In this document: in pieces, positions 1 to 7,446 of the stretch | Position numbering within the stretch: position 1 is the first letter of the stretch | Layout: each line of letters starts with the position of its first letter | Notes under the pieces: generated by a model | What the model saw: only the letters and a program-made list of their open reading frames with translations | What the model was told of the DNA's origin: nothing | Databases searched by the model: none | Translations under genes and position numbers: made by a program | Assembly: GCA_030620575.1 (NCBI GenBank) | Contig: JAUXEL010000014.1 | Span: forward strand, 1-18,003 | Source of the DNA: Fidelibacterota bacterium | Lineage (GTDB): Bacteria > Fidelibacterota > Fidelibacteria > Fidelibacterales > Fidelibacteraceae | Direction: 5' to 3' | DNA length: 18,003 nt

Positions 1-2
1 CG

Positions 3-59
3 GCAGGATATATTTACCGGTTTGTATCTGAACAGCGAATAGCAAACAGTAAGCAGTAG
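3..59 (+). CDS. 3' end of an unidentified gene (partial, frame uncertain)
   Basis: Two frames entering the window are open and both stop inside the repeat that begins near base 31. Frame 3 reads AGYIYRFVSEQRIANSKQ and stops at 57-59. Frame 1 reads RQDIFTGLYLNSE and stops at 40-42. The aromatic YIYRF stretch in frame 3 would suit the last strand of an outer-membrane barrel, but this is weak. Either way the gene appears to end by running into the repeat array. Product unknown. Confidence 0.25.
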   Translation, partial: AGYIYRFVSEQRIANSKQ

Positions 60-100
60 GCAGAAGTCAGTAGACAGTAAGAAGATAGAAGATAGAAGAG
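31..100. repeat. Heptanucleotide-periodic array
   Basis: Bases 31-100 divide into ten consecutive 7-mers with no gaps: aacagcg, aatagca, aacagta, agcagta, ggcagaa, gtcagta, gacagta, agaagat, agaagat, agaagag. The units are degenerate but the period is exact. The array directly follows, and probably overlaps, the end of the preceding gene. A shorter run with the same period is at 228-248 (aactcta, aacccta, aactctt). Confidence 0.75.
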
Positions 101-163
101 ACAAGGCACTGCCTTGTCTGTACTTATAATTGGAAATATAATTGTAAAAAAATCACCTGCCAG

Positions 164-188
164 GCCCCGATTAATTCGGGGAAGACTG
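164..188 (+). repeat. Dispersed 25-bp hairpin repeat, copy A
   Basis: The element holds an internal hairpin, CCCCGA (165-170) with TCGGGG (176-181) and a 5-nt loop, followed by AAGACTG. The reverse complement of 15451-15475 matches it at 24 of 25 positions, so a near-identical copy lies 15 kb away in opposite orientation. No T-run follows, so it is not a typical terminator. The rest of the spacer (189-353) holds a CGTAGCT-containing stretch and the 7-mer run, with no gene. Confidence 0.7.
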
Positions 189-292
189 GTCCGTCGTAGC
201 TGACTGAAGCTTTGGCGAAGCTCTGGAAACTCTAAACCCTAAACTCTTCAACAGTGATTAAAATACCGTTTTTATTTTTAAATATTTTGTTC

Positions 293-298
293 TATAAT
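293..298 (+). promoter_or_regulatory. Possible -10 box for the nhaC1 operon
   Basis: A perfect TATAAT lies 55 bp upstream of the ATG at 354, in the A/T-rich end of the spacer. No convincing -35 is visible 16-18 bp upstream, only T-rich sequence. The following gene has a strong Shine-Dalgarno, AGAAGGAG, just before its start. Confidence 0.35.
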
Positions 299-353
299 AA
301 GGTGCACAGGGGAACACCCCAATACAGACTAAAAATGTCAAGAAGGAGCGTCC

Positions 354-1841
354 ATGGACACGTATGGTTGGCTGTCACTTTTACCGCCACTGCTTGCAAT
401 CGGTTTAGCGATTAAAACACGGCAAGTATTTATTTCTTTGGGGGCCGGAATTTGGCTCGGGTGGACAGTATTAAATGGGTGGAATCCAATACGTGGTGCC
501 GGTGATATGCTGGGATCGCTTGTTCAGGTATTTAATGATCCCGGAAACACACAGGTTATTTTATTTTCCGCTATGGTCGGAAGCTTAATTGCATTAACAC
601 AGCGTTCAGGTGGAATTGACGGCTTTGTTAAATATGTTTTAGATAAAAAGTGGATAAAATCACGCAAGGGAGCTAATCTGCTGGCATGGGGACTCGGTAT
701 TATTATTTTTATTGAGTCCAGTATTAAGATCCTTATTGTGGGATCAGTCTGCCGTCCACTGTTTGACAAGATGGGCATTTCCCGCGAAAAATTATCTTAT
801 ATTGCCGACTCCACATCAGCTCCGGTATGTATGCTGATACCATTGAATGCTTGGGGGGCTTTTACTATTGGACTTCTGGCAACCCAGGGGATCGGGAACG
901 CCACACAAGTTCTGATCCAATCCATTCCCTTGAACTTTTATTCTATTATTACCGTGTTTACGGTATTGTTTTTTATTTTAACTCCCTTTGATTTTAAAAA
1001 AATGCGCAAAGCAGAAAAACGCGTTCGCGAAGAAGGCAAACTTCTCCCGGATGGCGCTATTCCGATGATGGATGAGAATTTAACCGGAATTAAGCCTGTT
1101 GAAGGGATAAAAAAACGTGCTCGCAATATGATAATTCCTGTCATTGTAATGAGTTTATTTATGCCAATGGCATTAATTATAACAGGTCTGCAAAAAATAT
1201 CCATGGCCGCAGGCAGGTCCGTTGGTCTTTCTGAGGCACTGCAGCAAGGAGGCTTGCTTGGCATTCTTGCGGAAGGCTCCGGCGCAACGGCGGTATTTTG
1301 GTCTGTTACACTCGCAATTGCTGTTGCCGGTATTATGTACCGCGTGCAAAAAATGATGTCAGGAAAAGAAATTTTCGAGTTGATCCTTAAAGGCGCCGGA
1401 GGGATGATCTCTTTAGCCCTTTTAATGATGCTTGCTTTTTCACTGGGCGCCACATGTAAAGCATTAGGCACCGGTGCTTTTGTAGCACAAGGACTCTCGG
1501 GCTCAATGCCGGCCGGACTGATACCGTTAATGGTTTTCGCATTGGCCGCCTTTATTGCTTTTTCTACCGGAACCAGCTTTGGCACTTTTGCTCTGATGAT
1601 ACCTCTTGCCGTTCCACTGGCGCTGGATATGAATATCGGATTACCGCTGGTTGTTTCCGCTGTCCTTGGCGGCGGGGTATTCGGTGACCACTGTTCGCCG
1701 ATATCCGACACCACTATTGTAGCATCCATGGCGTCAGCTTGTGACCATATTGACCACGTTAGCACGCAAATTCCCTATGCGCTTATTAGTGCTGCGATAG
1801 CAGCTGTCGTTTATTTAATAGTAGGAATGATAACAATATGA
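354..1841 (+). CDS. NhaC-family Na+/H+ antiporter-like transporter, divergent
   Basis: This 495-residue polytopic inner-membrane protein belongs to the NhaC branch of the ion transporter superfamily. Members typically exchange Na+ (or a small organic anion pair) for H+. Family signatures are the SREKLSYIADSTSAP block (residues 143-157) and the C-terminal GDHCSPISDTTI (about 444-455). The start is fixed by AGAAGGAG 6-7 nt before the ATG. Where canonical NhaC proteins carry an acidic FFDDYAN motif, this protein has FIESSIK (119-125), so the Asp pair is missing. The second NhaC in this window (7447-9129) keeps it. The ion or substrate may therefore differ from Na+. The last codon overlaps the ATG of the UbiA gene (ATGA), indicating one transcript and translational coupling. 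The family call is firm; the substrate is unknown. Confidence 0.85.
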   Translation: MDTYGWLSLLPPLLAIGLAIKTRQVFISLGAGIWLGWTVLNGWNPIRGAGDMLGSLVQVFNDPGNTQVILFSAMVGSLIALTQRSGGIDGFVKYVLDKKWIKSRKGANLLAWGLGIIIFIESSIKILIVGSVCRPLFDKMGISREKLSYIADSTSAPVCMLIPLNAWGAFTIGLLATQGIGNATQVLIQSIPLNFYSIITVFTVLFFILTPFDFKKMRKAEKRVREEGKLLPDGAIPMMDENLTGIKPVEGIKKRARNMIIPVIVMSLFMPMALIITGLQKISMAAGRSVGLSEALQQGGLLGILAEGSGATAVFWSVTLAIAVAGIMYRVQKMMSGKEIFELILKGAGGMISLALLMMLAFSLGATCKALGTGAFVAQGLSGSMPAGLIPLMVFALAAFIAFSTGTSFGTFALMIPLAVPLALDMNIGLPLVVSAVLGGGVFGDHCSPISDTTIVASMASACDHIDHVSTQIPYALISAAIAAVVYLIVGMITI

Positions 1842-2680
1842 AATTTAATCTAAAACCATACATTATTCTGGCGCGGCCGGCAAACATGGGACTTGTAGCT
1901 TTTTTAATTTTAGTTACATCCACTTTTTTTGATCCTTATCCACCTGTATGGCGTGTGGCACTTGCATTGATCTGTGTTGTATTTATCACAGCGGCCGGCA
2001 ATGCTTACAATGATATTTGTGATATAAAAATTGATAAGATCAATAAACCCAAACGACCGTTGCCATCCGGATTAATTTCTACGGAAGACGCCCGCGGATT
2101 TATGATAATTATGCTCATTTTGGGAAATCTGGCGGGATGGATATTGGGAATTTGGACACTTGTGATCGCCCTTTTTGTTACGACACCTTTTTTATTTTGG
2201 TATGCTCACCGCCTGAGGCACATTGCTTTAGTCGGAAATATCGTAATTGCGTTTTTATCCTCCCTTGCCTTTTTATTTGCAGCTCTGGCATTTGGCGATA
2301 TGAGCATCGGTTATGTACCGGCTGTGTTCTGCTTTGTGTTATCACTGATTCGCGAGATCATAAAAGACTTGGAAGATCTTGAAGGTGACAGTGCTTACCA
2401 CAGTAAAACGCTGCCGGTAGCTATTGGAGAAACGCCAACCCGGATTATTGCCGGGATAATAATCCTCATGCTTTTGCCGATTATACCCATTCCTTATGTA
2501 GTGGGATTATATGGGAAATGGTTTTTTTTCATGGGTATTATTGGTGTGGGGTTGCCGCTGATCATTATTATGGTTCAACTTTTCCAGATAAAACGAACTA
2601 TAAATTATTATCAAATGGCCACTGCCCTGAAAATCCTTATGGTAATTGGTATAGCAACCATTTTCATTGGCAGATTTTAA
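1838..2680 (+). CDS. UbiA-superfamily prenyltransferase, DGGGP synthase-like
   Basis: This 280-residue integral membrane protein with about eight or nine hydrophobic segments is an intramembrane prenyltransferase. The first Asp-rich site is NDICDIKID (58-66), followed by the KPKRPLPSG stretch. The second is DLEDLEGD (177-184). They bind Mg2+ and prenyl diphosphate. The pairing and the short length resemble geranylgeranylglycerol-phosphate geranylgeranyltransferase (DGGGP synthase), an archaeal-type ether-lipid enzyme with known bacterial homologues in FCB lineages. UbiA, MenA and chlorophyll/heme prenyltransferases are alternatives. No GGGP synthase or G1P dehydrogenase lies nearby to support the lipid role. 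The gene starts inside the nhaC stop codon (ATGA overlap). Confident for the superfamily, moderate for the subfamily. Confidence 0.8.
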   Translation: MKFNLKPYIILARPANMGLVAFLILVTSTFFDPYPPVWRVALALICVVFITAAGNAYNDICDIKIDKINKPKRPLPSGLISTEDARGFMIIMLILGNLAGWILGIWTLVIALFVTTPFLFWYAHRLRHIALVGNIVIAFLSSLAFLFAALAFGDMSIGYVPAVFCFVLSLIREIIKDLEDLEGDSAYHSKTLPVAIGETPTRIIAGIIILMLLPIIPIPYVVGLYGKWFFFMGIIGVGLPLIIIMVQLFQIKRTINYYQMATALKILMVIGIATIFIGRF

Positions 2681-2685
2681 TACAG

Positions 2686-2711
2686 TTCCGGAAGTGTTTT
2701 TCCGGAAAAAA
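2686..2711. terminator. Possible weak terminator after the UbiA gene
   Basis: TTCCGG (2686-2691) can pair with CCGGAA (2702-2707), and TTTTTCCGGAAAAA (2697-2710) is itself a perfect palindrome. The stem is short and no T-run follows on the plus strand, so termination here is only a possibility. The 116-bp gap to the next gene otherwise shows nothing but the Shine-Dalgarno before 2797. Confidence 0.25.
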
Positions 2712-2796
2712 AATCCTAATTATATTTAATTTTAACCTGCATTTGGTTATATTAGACCTGAATAAAAAGTAATTAACAATAAAGAAAGGACGTAAA

Positions 2797-4341
2797 ATGA
2801 TAAAAGTAAGTGTCATTTTTTATTATTACAAAGAAAAAGCATTTAGCGAAGAACACGTAAAAGCAGAAATTGAAGGCCTCGCCGGACAGACCTATAAAAA
2901 CATTGAAACTATTATTATTACGGACGATCCGACAAAAGCCAAAGAAAAATTTGCCGCACTTAACCCCAAATTTATTGCTTGCCAAAAAAATGTTGCAATT
3001 AATTTAAATAAAGCACTTGCAGTGGCAAGCGGAGAATGGGTCTTACTAATAGATAATCGGGACAATCCGATCATGATGAAAAAAGCAGCCATTGATGGCT
3101 TTGTCCTTGGCGCTGAACGCCAGGCAGATGCAGGCCTTTTTTATACCAGCTATGAACTGGAAGACGGCGGAAAAGTAAAGGAAATTCATTTACTGGATCA
3201 TCATCTTGGCCGTGTCCGGGACAATATGGACTACGGAAAAGTTTTATTTGTCAAAAGATCTGCATTGGAAACTATTGGCGGATTTGATGAATCGGTGAAA
3301 TACAATCATTTATACGATCTACGCTTAAAGATATCAGAGAACAATAAATTATATCGCATTGCAAACCGTTATAGCGGTTCATTTTACCGTGTGATTGCAG
3401 CGGGAAAAGAAACTGATGTTTTTGATTATTTAAAGGCAGGAAAAAACATCCAATTAGAAGCCGAACACGCAATTACAGAACACTTGAAACGTATCGGCGC
3501 ATACATGGCGCCCGGTGTATTTATGCCGAAAAATACGAAATATAAAGATAAATCTACCCTTAAAGCATCCGTGATCATTCCCGTGGGCAACCGCCCTGAA
3601 TTTATTGGTTTGGCTATTGAAAGTGTACAGTGTCAGACGGTACAGGATATTGAGGTTATCGTTATGGTCAATGGCGGTGATAAAGATCTGACAGCGGGTA
3701 TTGTCCGCGACTATATGAAAGGCGGCATAAAATATAATCCTGCAAAACCGGACGTACGTCTCTATGTCCTGGACATCAACAGTATTGGTATGTGTCTGAA
3801 TTTGGGTGCGAAGATGGCACGCGGCAAATATTATGTACAACTGGATTCAGATGATCAGTTGATTGAAGATGCCGTAGAAAAACTTTTGGCAGTTTATGAT
3901 ACCGATCCGGGAATTGGCATGGTTATCGGTTCCTACGAAGTTTGGGAAAAACATTCAAACGGGAGTATTACCCGTGTAGAAGATATGCCGGTGGTAACCC
4001 ATGATGAATGGACCGATGATAACGGTCGCAATAATCTGTTACGCATTAACGGCGCCGGCGCCCCACGCTCCGTACGCATTGAAGTTATAAAAAATGTTGG
4101 TTATTTTAGTATCAACGATGATCCTTATGCGCGAAATTACGGCGAAGATTATGAATTAGTCGGCAAAATTTCAGAACAATACAAAATTGGCCGGGTTTGG
4201 GATCCAATATACAAGGTCGTTCGCCACGCCGGGGGTACCGATCATAGCATTGATCAGAACACCGTTGATAGAAATGATAATGCCAAAGACTGGGTTCGCG
4301 AGGAAACGATCTTGAGACGTCAGGCATTTAATAAAAAATAA
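2797..4341 (+). CDS. Tandem-domain family 2 glycosyltransferase
   Basis: This 514-residue protein has two GT-A-fold family 2 domains. The first (about 3-250) opens with KVSVIFYYYKEKAF, and its metal-binding position reads DNRD (86-89). The second (about 256-500) opens with KASVIIPVGNRPEF and has a classical DSDD (350-353) and an acidic ED pair at 450-451 where the catalytic base of GT2 enzymes lies. It transfers a sugar from a nucleotide sugar to an unknown acceptor. No signal peptide or membrane helix is seen, so it is probably cytoplasmic. AAGGA precedes the ATG. The second domain looks competent; the first is more divergent and may be structural or bind the acceptor. It stands alone between two spacers, and the sugar kinase downstream has its own promoter region, so a shared pathway is only a guess. 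Confidence 0.8.
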   Translation: MIKVSVIFYYYKEKAFSEEHVKAEIEGLAGQTYKNIETIIITDDPTKAKEKFAALNPKFIACQKNVAINLNKALAVASGEWVLLIDNRDNPIMMKKAAIDGFVLGAERQADAGLFYTSYELEDGGKVKEIHLLDHHLGRVRDNMDYGKVLFVKRSALETIGGFDESVKYNHLYDLRLKISENNKLYRIANRYSGSFYRVIAAGKETDVFDYLKAGKNIQLEAEHAITEHLKRIGAYMAPGVFMPKNTKYKDKSTLKASVIIPVGNRPEFIGLAIESVQCQTVQDIEVIVMVNGGDKDLTAGIVRDYMKGGIKYNPAKPDVRLYVLDINSIGMCLNLGAKMARGKYYVQLDSDDQLIEDAVEKLLAVYDTDPGIGMVIGSYEVWEKHSNGSITRVEDMPVVTHDEWTDDNGRNNLLRINGAGAPRSVRIEVIKNVGYFSINDDPYARNYGEDYELVGKISEQYKIGRVWDPIYKVVRHAGGTDHSIDQNTVDRNDNAKDWVREETILRRQAFNKK

Positions 4342-4362
4342 AAAGAAAATATAAATGTTGTT

Positions 4363-4585
4363 GAACCCCTAACGGAGTTCTTATGGTCTATCCACATACC
4401 AGCAAGTAACCGCAGAGCGGTTGAATCCGTCTTCGTGCACCCGTGCTCTGATTAAAATCGTAGCTTCGGCGCACTACGCCGGACAGGCAATAACATATAT
4501 TTTACGCAAATTAGCAAACAACCGCAGAGCGGTTAAACATTATAGATATAACGTGTTTTATTGACATAGAACCCCAGCGAGGTTC
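4363..4585. repeat. Cluster of four short palindromes
   Basis: Four hairpin-forming sites lie in the spacer after the glycosyltransferase. The outer pair, 4363-4380 and 4569-4585, both start with the arm GAACCCC and each has one C-A mismatch (GAACCCC-TAAC-GGAGTTC and GAACCCC-AGC-GAGGTTC). The inner pair, 4408-4422 and 4520-4534, are identical: AACCGCAGAGCGGTT, with flanks also shared (4401-4425 and 4513-4537 match at 22 of 25). Between them, 4473-4488 shares ACTACGCCGGACA with 15655-15667. No open frame is apparent. They look like a REP-type palindromic repeat family, not a gene. Confidence 0.7.
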
Positions 4586-4620
4586 AATATATTTTCGTTT
4601 GCAATAATCTTTCACCTCAA

Positions 4621-4675
4621 GAGAAAGGTTTTCCGTATTTTCCCCTTTTCAATTCTCAATTGATAAACCTCTCTC
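4621..4675. promoter_or_regulatory. Nested inverted repeat upstream of the kinase operon
   Basis: GAGAAAGGTTT (4621-4631) pairs with AAACCTCTCTC (4665-4675), 10 of 11 positions. Nested inside its loop is a perfect CAATT-CTC-AATTG (4650-4662). The structure ends 73 bp before the kinase start. It could be a leader structure or a degenerate repeat; no known riboswitch is recognised in it. Confidence 0.4.
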
Positions 4676-4711
4676 ATTGCATTTTGAATGAAAAAATTGT
4701 AAGTTCACCCC

Positions 4712-4725
4712 AATGTAAATACATT
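4712..4725. promoter_or_regulatory. Operator-like palindrome before the kinase gene
   Basis: AATGTAAATACATT is a perfect 6-bp inverted repeat with a 2-bp centre, 23 bp upstream of the ATG at 4749. A TTGTAA hexamer at 4697-4702 is spaced suitably for a -35, so the palindrome would overlap the -10 region, where a repressor would bind. The Shine-Dalgarno GGTGGAG is at 4737-4743. Confidence 0.35.
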
Positions 4726-4748
4726 TATATTTTAACGGTGGAGTAAAT

Positions 4749-5942
4749 ATGCCTGGAACATTATTAGTTGGAATTGACGGAGGCGCAACCAAAGTCAGCG
4801 GATGGACAACTGAAGTAAAAAAAGATAAAACATTTATGCTTGGCGATATTAATGTTGTGAAAGAATATCGTGAATATGACGAATTTATGCCATCGTTTAA
4901 ACCCGTAAATATTCAATTACAGCTAGGAGAAATGAACGAAGGCGAAATTGACTTAACAGTAGAAGAAAAATTGCACGGTAAGGCATATATGTATGCTGCT
5001 GCTGATTTAATTATAGAATTGGCAAAAACCGTAGGTGCAGATCGCGTACTGGTGGGCATCGGGATGCCCGGATTGAAATCGGAAGACAAACGCGGAATTA
5101 TAGCTCTGGCAAATGGACCCCGGATGCCGGAATATTGCAAGATCATTGAAAAACGCGTTGAAGCTTCCGGTATAATCATGGATAAACCCATTCACCATCT
5201 TGGAAGTGATGCCGATTATTGCGGAATTGGTGAAGAATATAGCCAAAACGGGCTTTTTCGGAATATTACGAACTCCTACTATCTTGGTGGTGGTACAGGC
5301 GTAGCAGACGCAATGAAATTAAAAGGAAAACTTTTGCCTTTTGATCAAACAAAAACCTGGATTGCCAAGGCCTGGGAAATGAAAAACAGTGAAGGCAAAT
5401 CCATGGAACGCTTTGCATCGTCAAATGGCATTCAAACCATATATAGCGAATTTGCCGATTTACCTGTTGTGGAACTAAATGAAAAAGGCATTTACCCACC
5501 ACAGATCATGGCATTGTATGATGATGATCCCGCAGCAAAACGAACCTTTAACGATGTTAGCTATAATATTGCGAAACTGCTTTTTGAGCGAATTGTAACT
5601 ATCTATTGCGGATGGCATCATTCCTTTGATTTTGTCAACTCCAATCGTGCAGATCTCGACGACAAACATCCTTACCTCGGTACTTTATTGGACAGTATCA
5701 TCATTGGGCAGCGCTTAGGCGACTTGCTGGAATCGTCGAAAGGGAAAAATATATTTTATGAATCTTTTCTTGAATTTTTAAGTAAATTTATTAACGACTC
5801 ACCTTATCTTGATGTCAAATTTAAAAAACACTATATGAAAAATGAAGTATTTAATGAAGATATTATCAAAACCTCTAAATTACGCGAGGCACCGGCAATT
5901 GGAGCAGGTGTTGACGCATATCTAACCTATCATAAGGACTAA
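4749..5942 (+). CDS. ROK-like / BadF-type ASKHA-fold kinase, probable sugar kinase
   Basis: This 397-residue cytoplasmic protein has the actin-like (ASKHA) ATPase fold. The phosphate-1 loop is GIDGGATKVSG (8-18), the segment VGIGMPG (102-108) matches the phosphate-2 region, GSDADYCGIGE (152-162) resembles the ROK sugar-binding and catalytic Asp region, and YYLGGGTGVADAMKLKGKLLP (177-197) resembles the ROK GTGIGGG glycine-rich turn. The ROK zinc motif (CxCG..GC) is absent, and a roughly 30-residue insert follows the first strand pair, so it is an atypical member. It probably phosphorylates a sugar or amino sugar; the substrate is unknown. It is the first gene of an apparent operon: ricT follows 7 bp later and coaE overlaps ricT. 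Confidence 0.7.
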   Translation: MPGTLLVGIDGGATKVSGWTTEVKKDKTFMLGDINVVKEYREYDEFMPSFKPVNIQLQLGEMNEGEIDLTVEEKLHGKAYMYAAADLIIELAKTVGADRVLVGIGMPGLKSEDKRGIIALANGPRMPEYCKIIEKRVEASGIIMDKPIHHLGSDADYCGIGEEYSQNGLFRNITNSYYLGGGTGVADAMKLKGKLLPFDQTKTWIAKAWEMKNSEGKSMERFASSNGIQTIYSEFADLPVVELNEKGIYPPQIMALYDDDPAAKRTFNDVSYNIAKLLFERIVTIYCGWHHSFDFVNSNRADLDDKHPYLGTLLDSIIIGQRLGDLLESSKGKNIFYESFLEFLSKFINDSPYLDVKFKKHYMKNEVFNEDIIKTSKLREAPAIGAGVDAYLTYHKD

Positions 5943-5949
5943 TTAGCCA

Positions 5950-6852
5950 TTGAATGAACAATTAATTAAATTGAAATTTAAAGGAAATCACAGGGAATAT
6001 TATTTAAATCCCATGCATTTCCCCATACAGTCGAGTGACCGGTTAATCGTGGAGACCGAAAAAGGACAGGATCTCGGAGAAGTCACAGCGGTAACAGAGG
6101 ACTATAAACCAAAAATTTCTGTCTCACCCTATAAAATCATTCGTAAAGCCAGCATCAGGGATATCAAAACCATAGAACAAAATCGCCGGGACGAACAGCA
6201 AATATTTAAACAGGCAAACGAAAAAATCCGGGAACTGGATTTAGTAATGAAATTAATGGATGTGGAATACCAACTGGACCGTAAAAAACTCTCGTTTTAT
6301 TATACCGCAGAAGAACGGGTTGATTTTAGAGAATTAGTGCGGGTACTTGCGGGCATGTTCCGAACACGCATTGAAATGCGACAGATCGGGGTACGCGATG
6401 AGACCAAACGTCTGTGTGGTGTGGGATCCTGTGGATTACCGCTGTGTTGCGGAGCCTTTCTTGAAACCTTTGAGCCGGTCAGCACACAAATAGCAAAAGA
6501 TCAAAGCCTCCCCATGAATCCCGTAAAGCTTAGCGGTCAGTGTGGTAAATTAAAATGCTGTTTGCTCTATGAACATGGTTTTTATGTAGATGAACTAAAA
6601 AAATATCCACCAATGGATGAACCGCTATTAAAAGATAAACGAAAAGGTTATATCCGGAAAATCGACATTTTTACTCAAACCGTAACATGCGATTTCGAAG
6701 ATAATACACAAGAAAATATTCCCCTTAATGAAATACAAGATTTTCTGACAGCGGCCCAACAAAAAGGCCTCAAGAAGCTGACTGACGCTTTACAAGATAT
6801 ACTGGACAGTGATATTGAAAATTTAGAACAGATCGAAGATAATCAAAAATGA
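5950..6852 (+). CDS. ricT: PSP1 / RicT-family (YaaT-like) protein
   Basis: This 300-residue cytoplasmic protein has a PSP1 domain. In Bacillus, RicT (YaaT) forms a complex with RicA and RicF that carries Fe-S clusters and affects RNase Y-dependent mRNA processing; the role in FCB bacteria is less clear. The diagnostic feature is the Cys-rich core, C156, C161, C166, C167, C198, C203 and C204 (LCGVGSCGLPLCCG and GQCGKLKCC). The start is TTG at 5950: it follows AAGGA (5934-5938) at 11 nt, and the first residues, IKLKFKGNHREYYLNP, already match the PSP1 N-terminus, so the internal ATG codons are too late. The 4-bp overlap with coaE (ATGA) and 7-bp gap from the kinase indicate an operon. The C-terminus is acidic and looks disordered. 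Confidence 0.88.
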   Translation: MNEQLIKLKFKGNHREYYLNPMHFPIQSSDRLIVETEKGQDLGEVTAVTEDYKPKISVSPYKIIRKASIRDIKTIEQNRRDEQQIFKQANEKIRELDLVMKLMDVEYQLDRKKLSFYYTAEERVDFRELVRVLAGMFRTRIEMRQIGVRDETKRLCGVGSCGLPLCCGAFLETFEPVSTQIAKDQSLPMNPVKLSGQCGKLKCCLLYEHGFYVDELKKYPPMDEPLLKDKRKGYIRKIDIFTQTVTCDFEDNTQENIPLNEIQDFLTAAQQKGLKKLTDALQDILDSDIENLEQIEDNQK

Positions 6853-7439
6853 AACACATTGGTTTGACCGGCGGACTGGGTTCGGGGAAATCCACCGCTT
6901 TAAACATGTTTTACGACTTGGGTGCCAATATCTTAAACGCGGATGATATTGCCAAAAGTTTATTGCAAGTAAATCCAACCCTTATCGCAAAAATAAAAGA
7001 TGTTTTTGGATCAGACTGCTATATCGACGGTAAACTTCAGACCGCGATGCTCGCAAAGCGGGCTTTCGGCAGTACCGAAAACCAAAAACGCCTGAACGCA
7101 TTAACCCATCCCTTATTGAAACAACATTTGGAAAAATATTTAAAAGCTACACGGACTATCCCCGGAGTATTAATAGTGGAAGCCGCGGTACTAATGGAAG
7201 CCGGATATGAAACACTGTTTGATGCTATTATTCTTGTAACAACAGATAAAGATATCCGTCTCCGACGTGCTGTTGCGCGGAAAACTCTGGATGAAGACAG
7301 TATTAAAAAGCGCATGTCCCTGCAAATACCGGAAACACAAAAACGCGCAGGTGCAGATTATATTATTGAAAACAACGGCACAAAAGACGAACTTCAAACT
7401 GCATGCGAGGCATGCTGGAAACAAATCACCGCGTCTTAA
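6849..7439 (+). CDS. coaE: Dephospho-CoA kinase
   Basis: CoaE carries out the last step of coenzyme A synthesis, phosphorylating the 3'-hydroxyl of dephospho-CoA with ATP in the cytoplasm. The protein has 196 residues, the usual length. The P-loop is GGLGSGKST (8-16), followed by the ILNADDIAK substrate-binding segment (28-36), the conserved LTHPLLK, and an EAAVLMEAG stretch matching the family's hydrophobic beta-strand and lid region. The ATG overlaps the ricT stop. The gene converges on the antiporter at 7447, with only 7 bp between the stop codons and no terminator visible in that gap. Confidence 0.95.
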   Translation: MKHIGLTGGLGSGKSTALNMFYDLGANILNADDIAKSLLQVNPTLIAKIKDVFGSDCYIDGKLQTAMLAKRAFGSTENQKRLNALTHPLLKQHLEKYLKATRTIPGVLIVEAAVLMEAGYETLFDAIILVTTDKDIRLRRAVARKTLDEDSIKKRMSLQIPETQKRAGADYIIENNGTKDELQTACEACWKQITAS

Positions 7440-7446
7440 AATACAT

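Noticed and set aside
938..1765. Long minus-strand open frame (275 codons) opposite the first nhaC
   Set aside because: It is fully antisense to a well-supported antiporter, has a low-complexity composition and matches no recognised family. It reflects the codon bias of the real gene.
2137..2382. Small plus-strand open frames inside the UbiA gene and at its end (also 2518-2772)
   Set aside because: Shadow frames of the prenyltransferase, without ribosome sites or recognisable protein features.
4408..4534. Two identical AACCGCAGAGCGGTT copies as a possible CRISPR
   Set aside because: Only two copies 112 bp apart, repeats of 15 bp and no cas genes. They fit a palindromic repeat family better.
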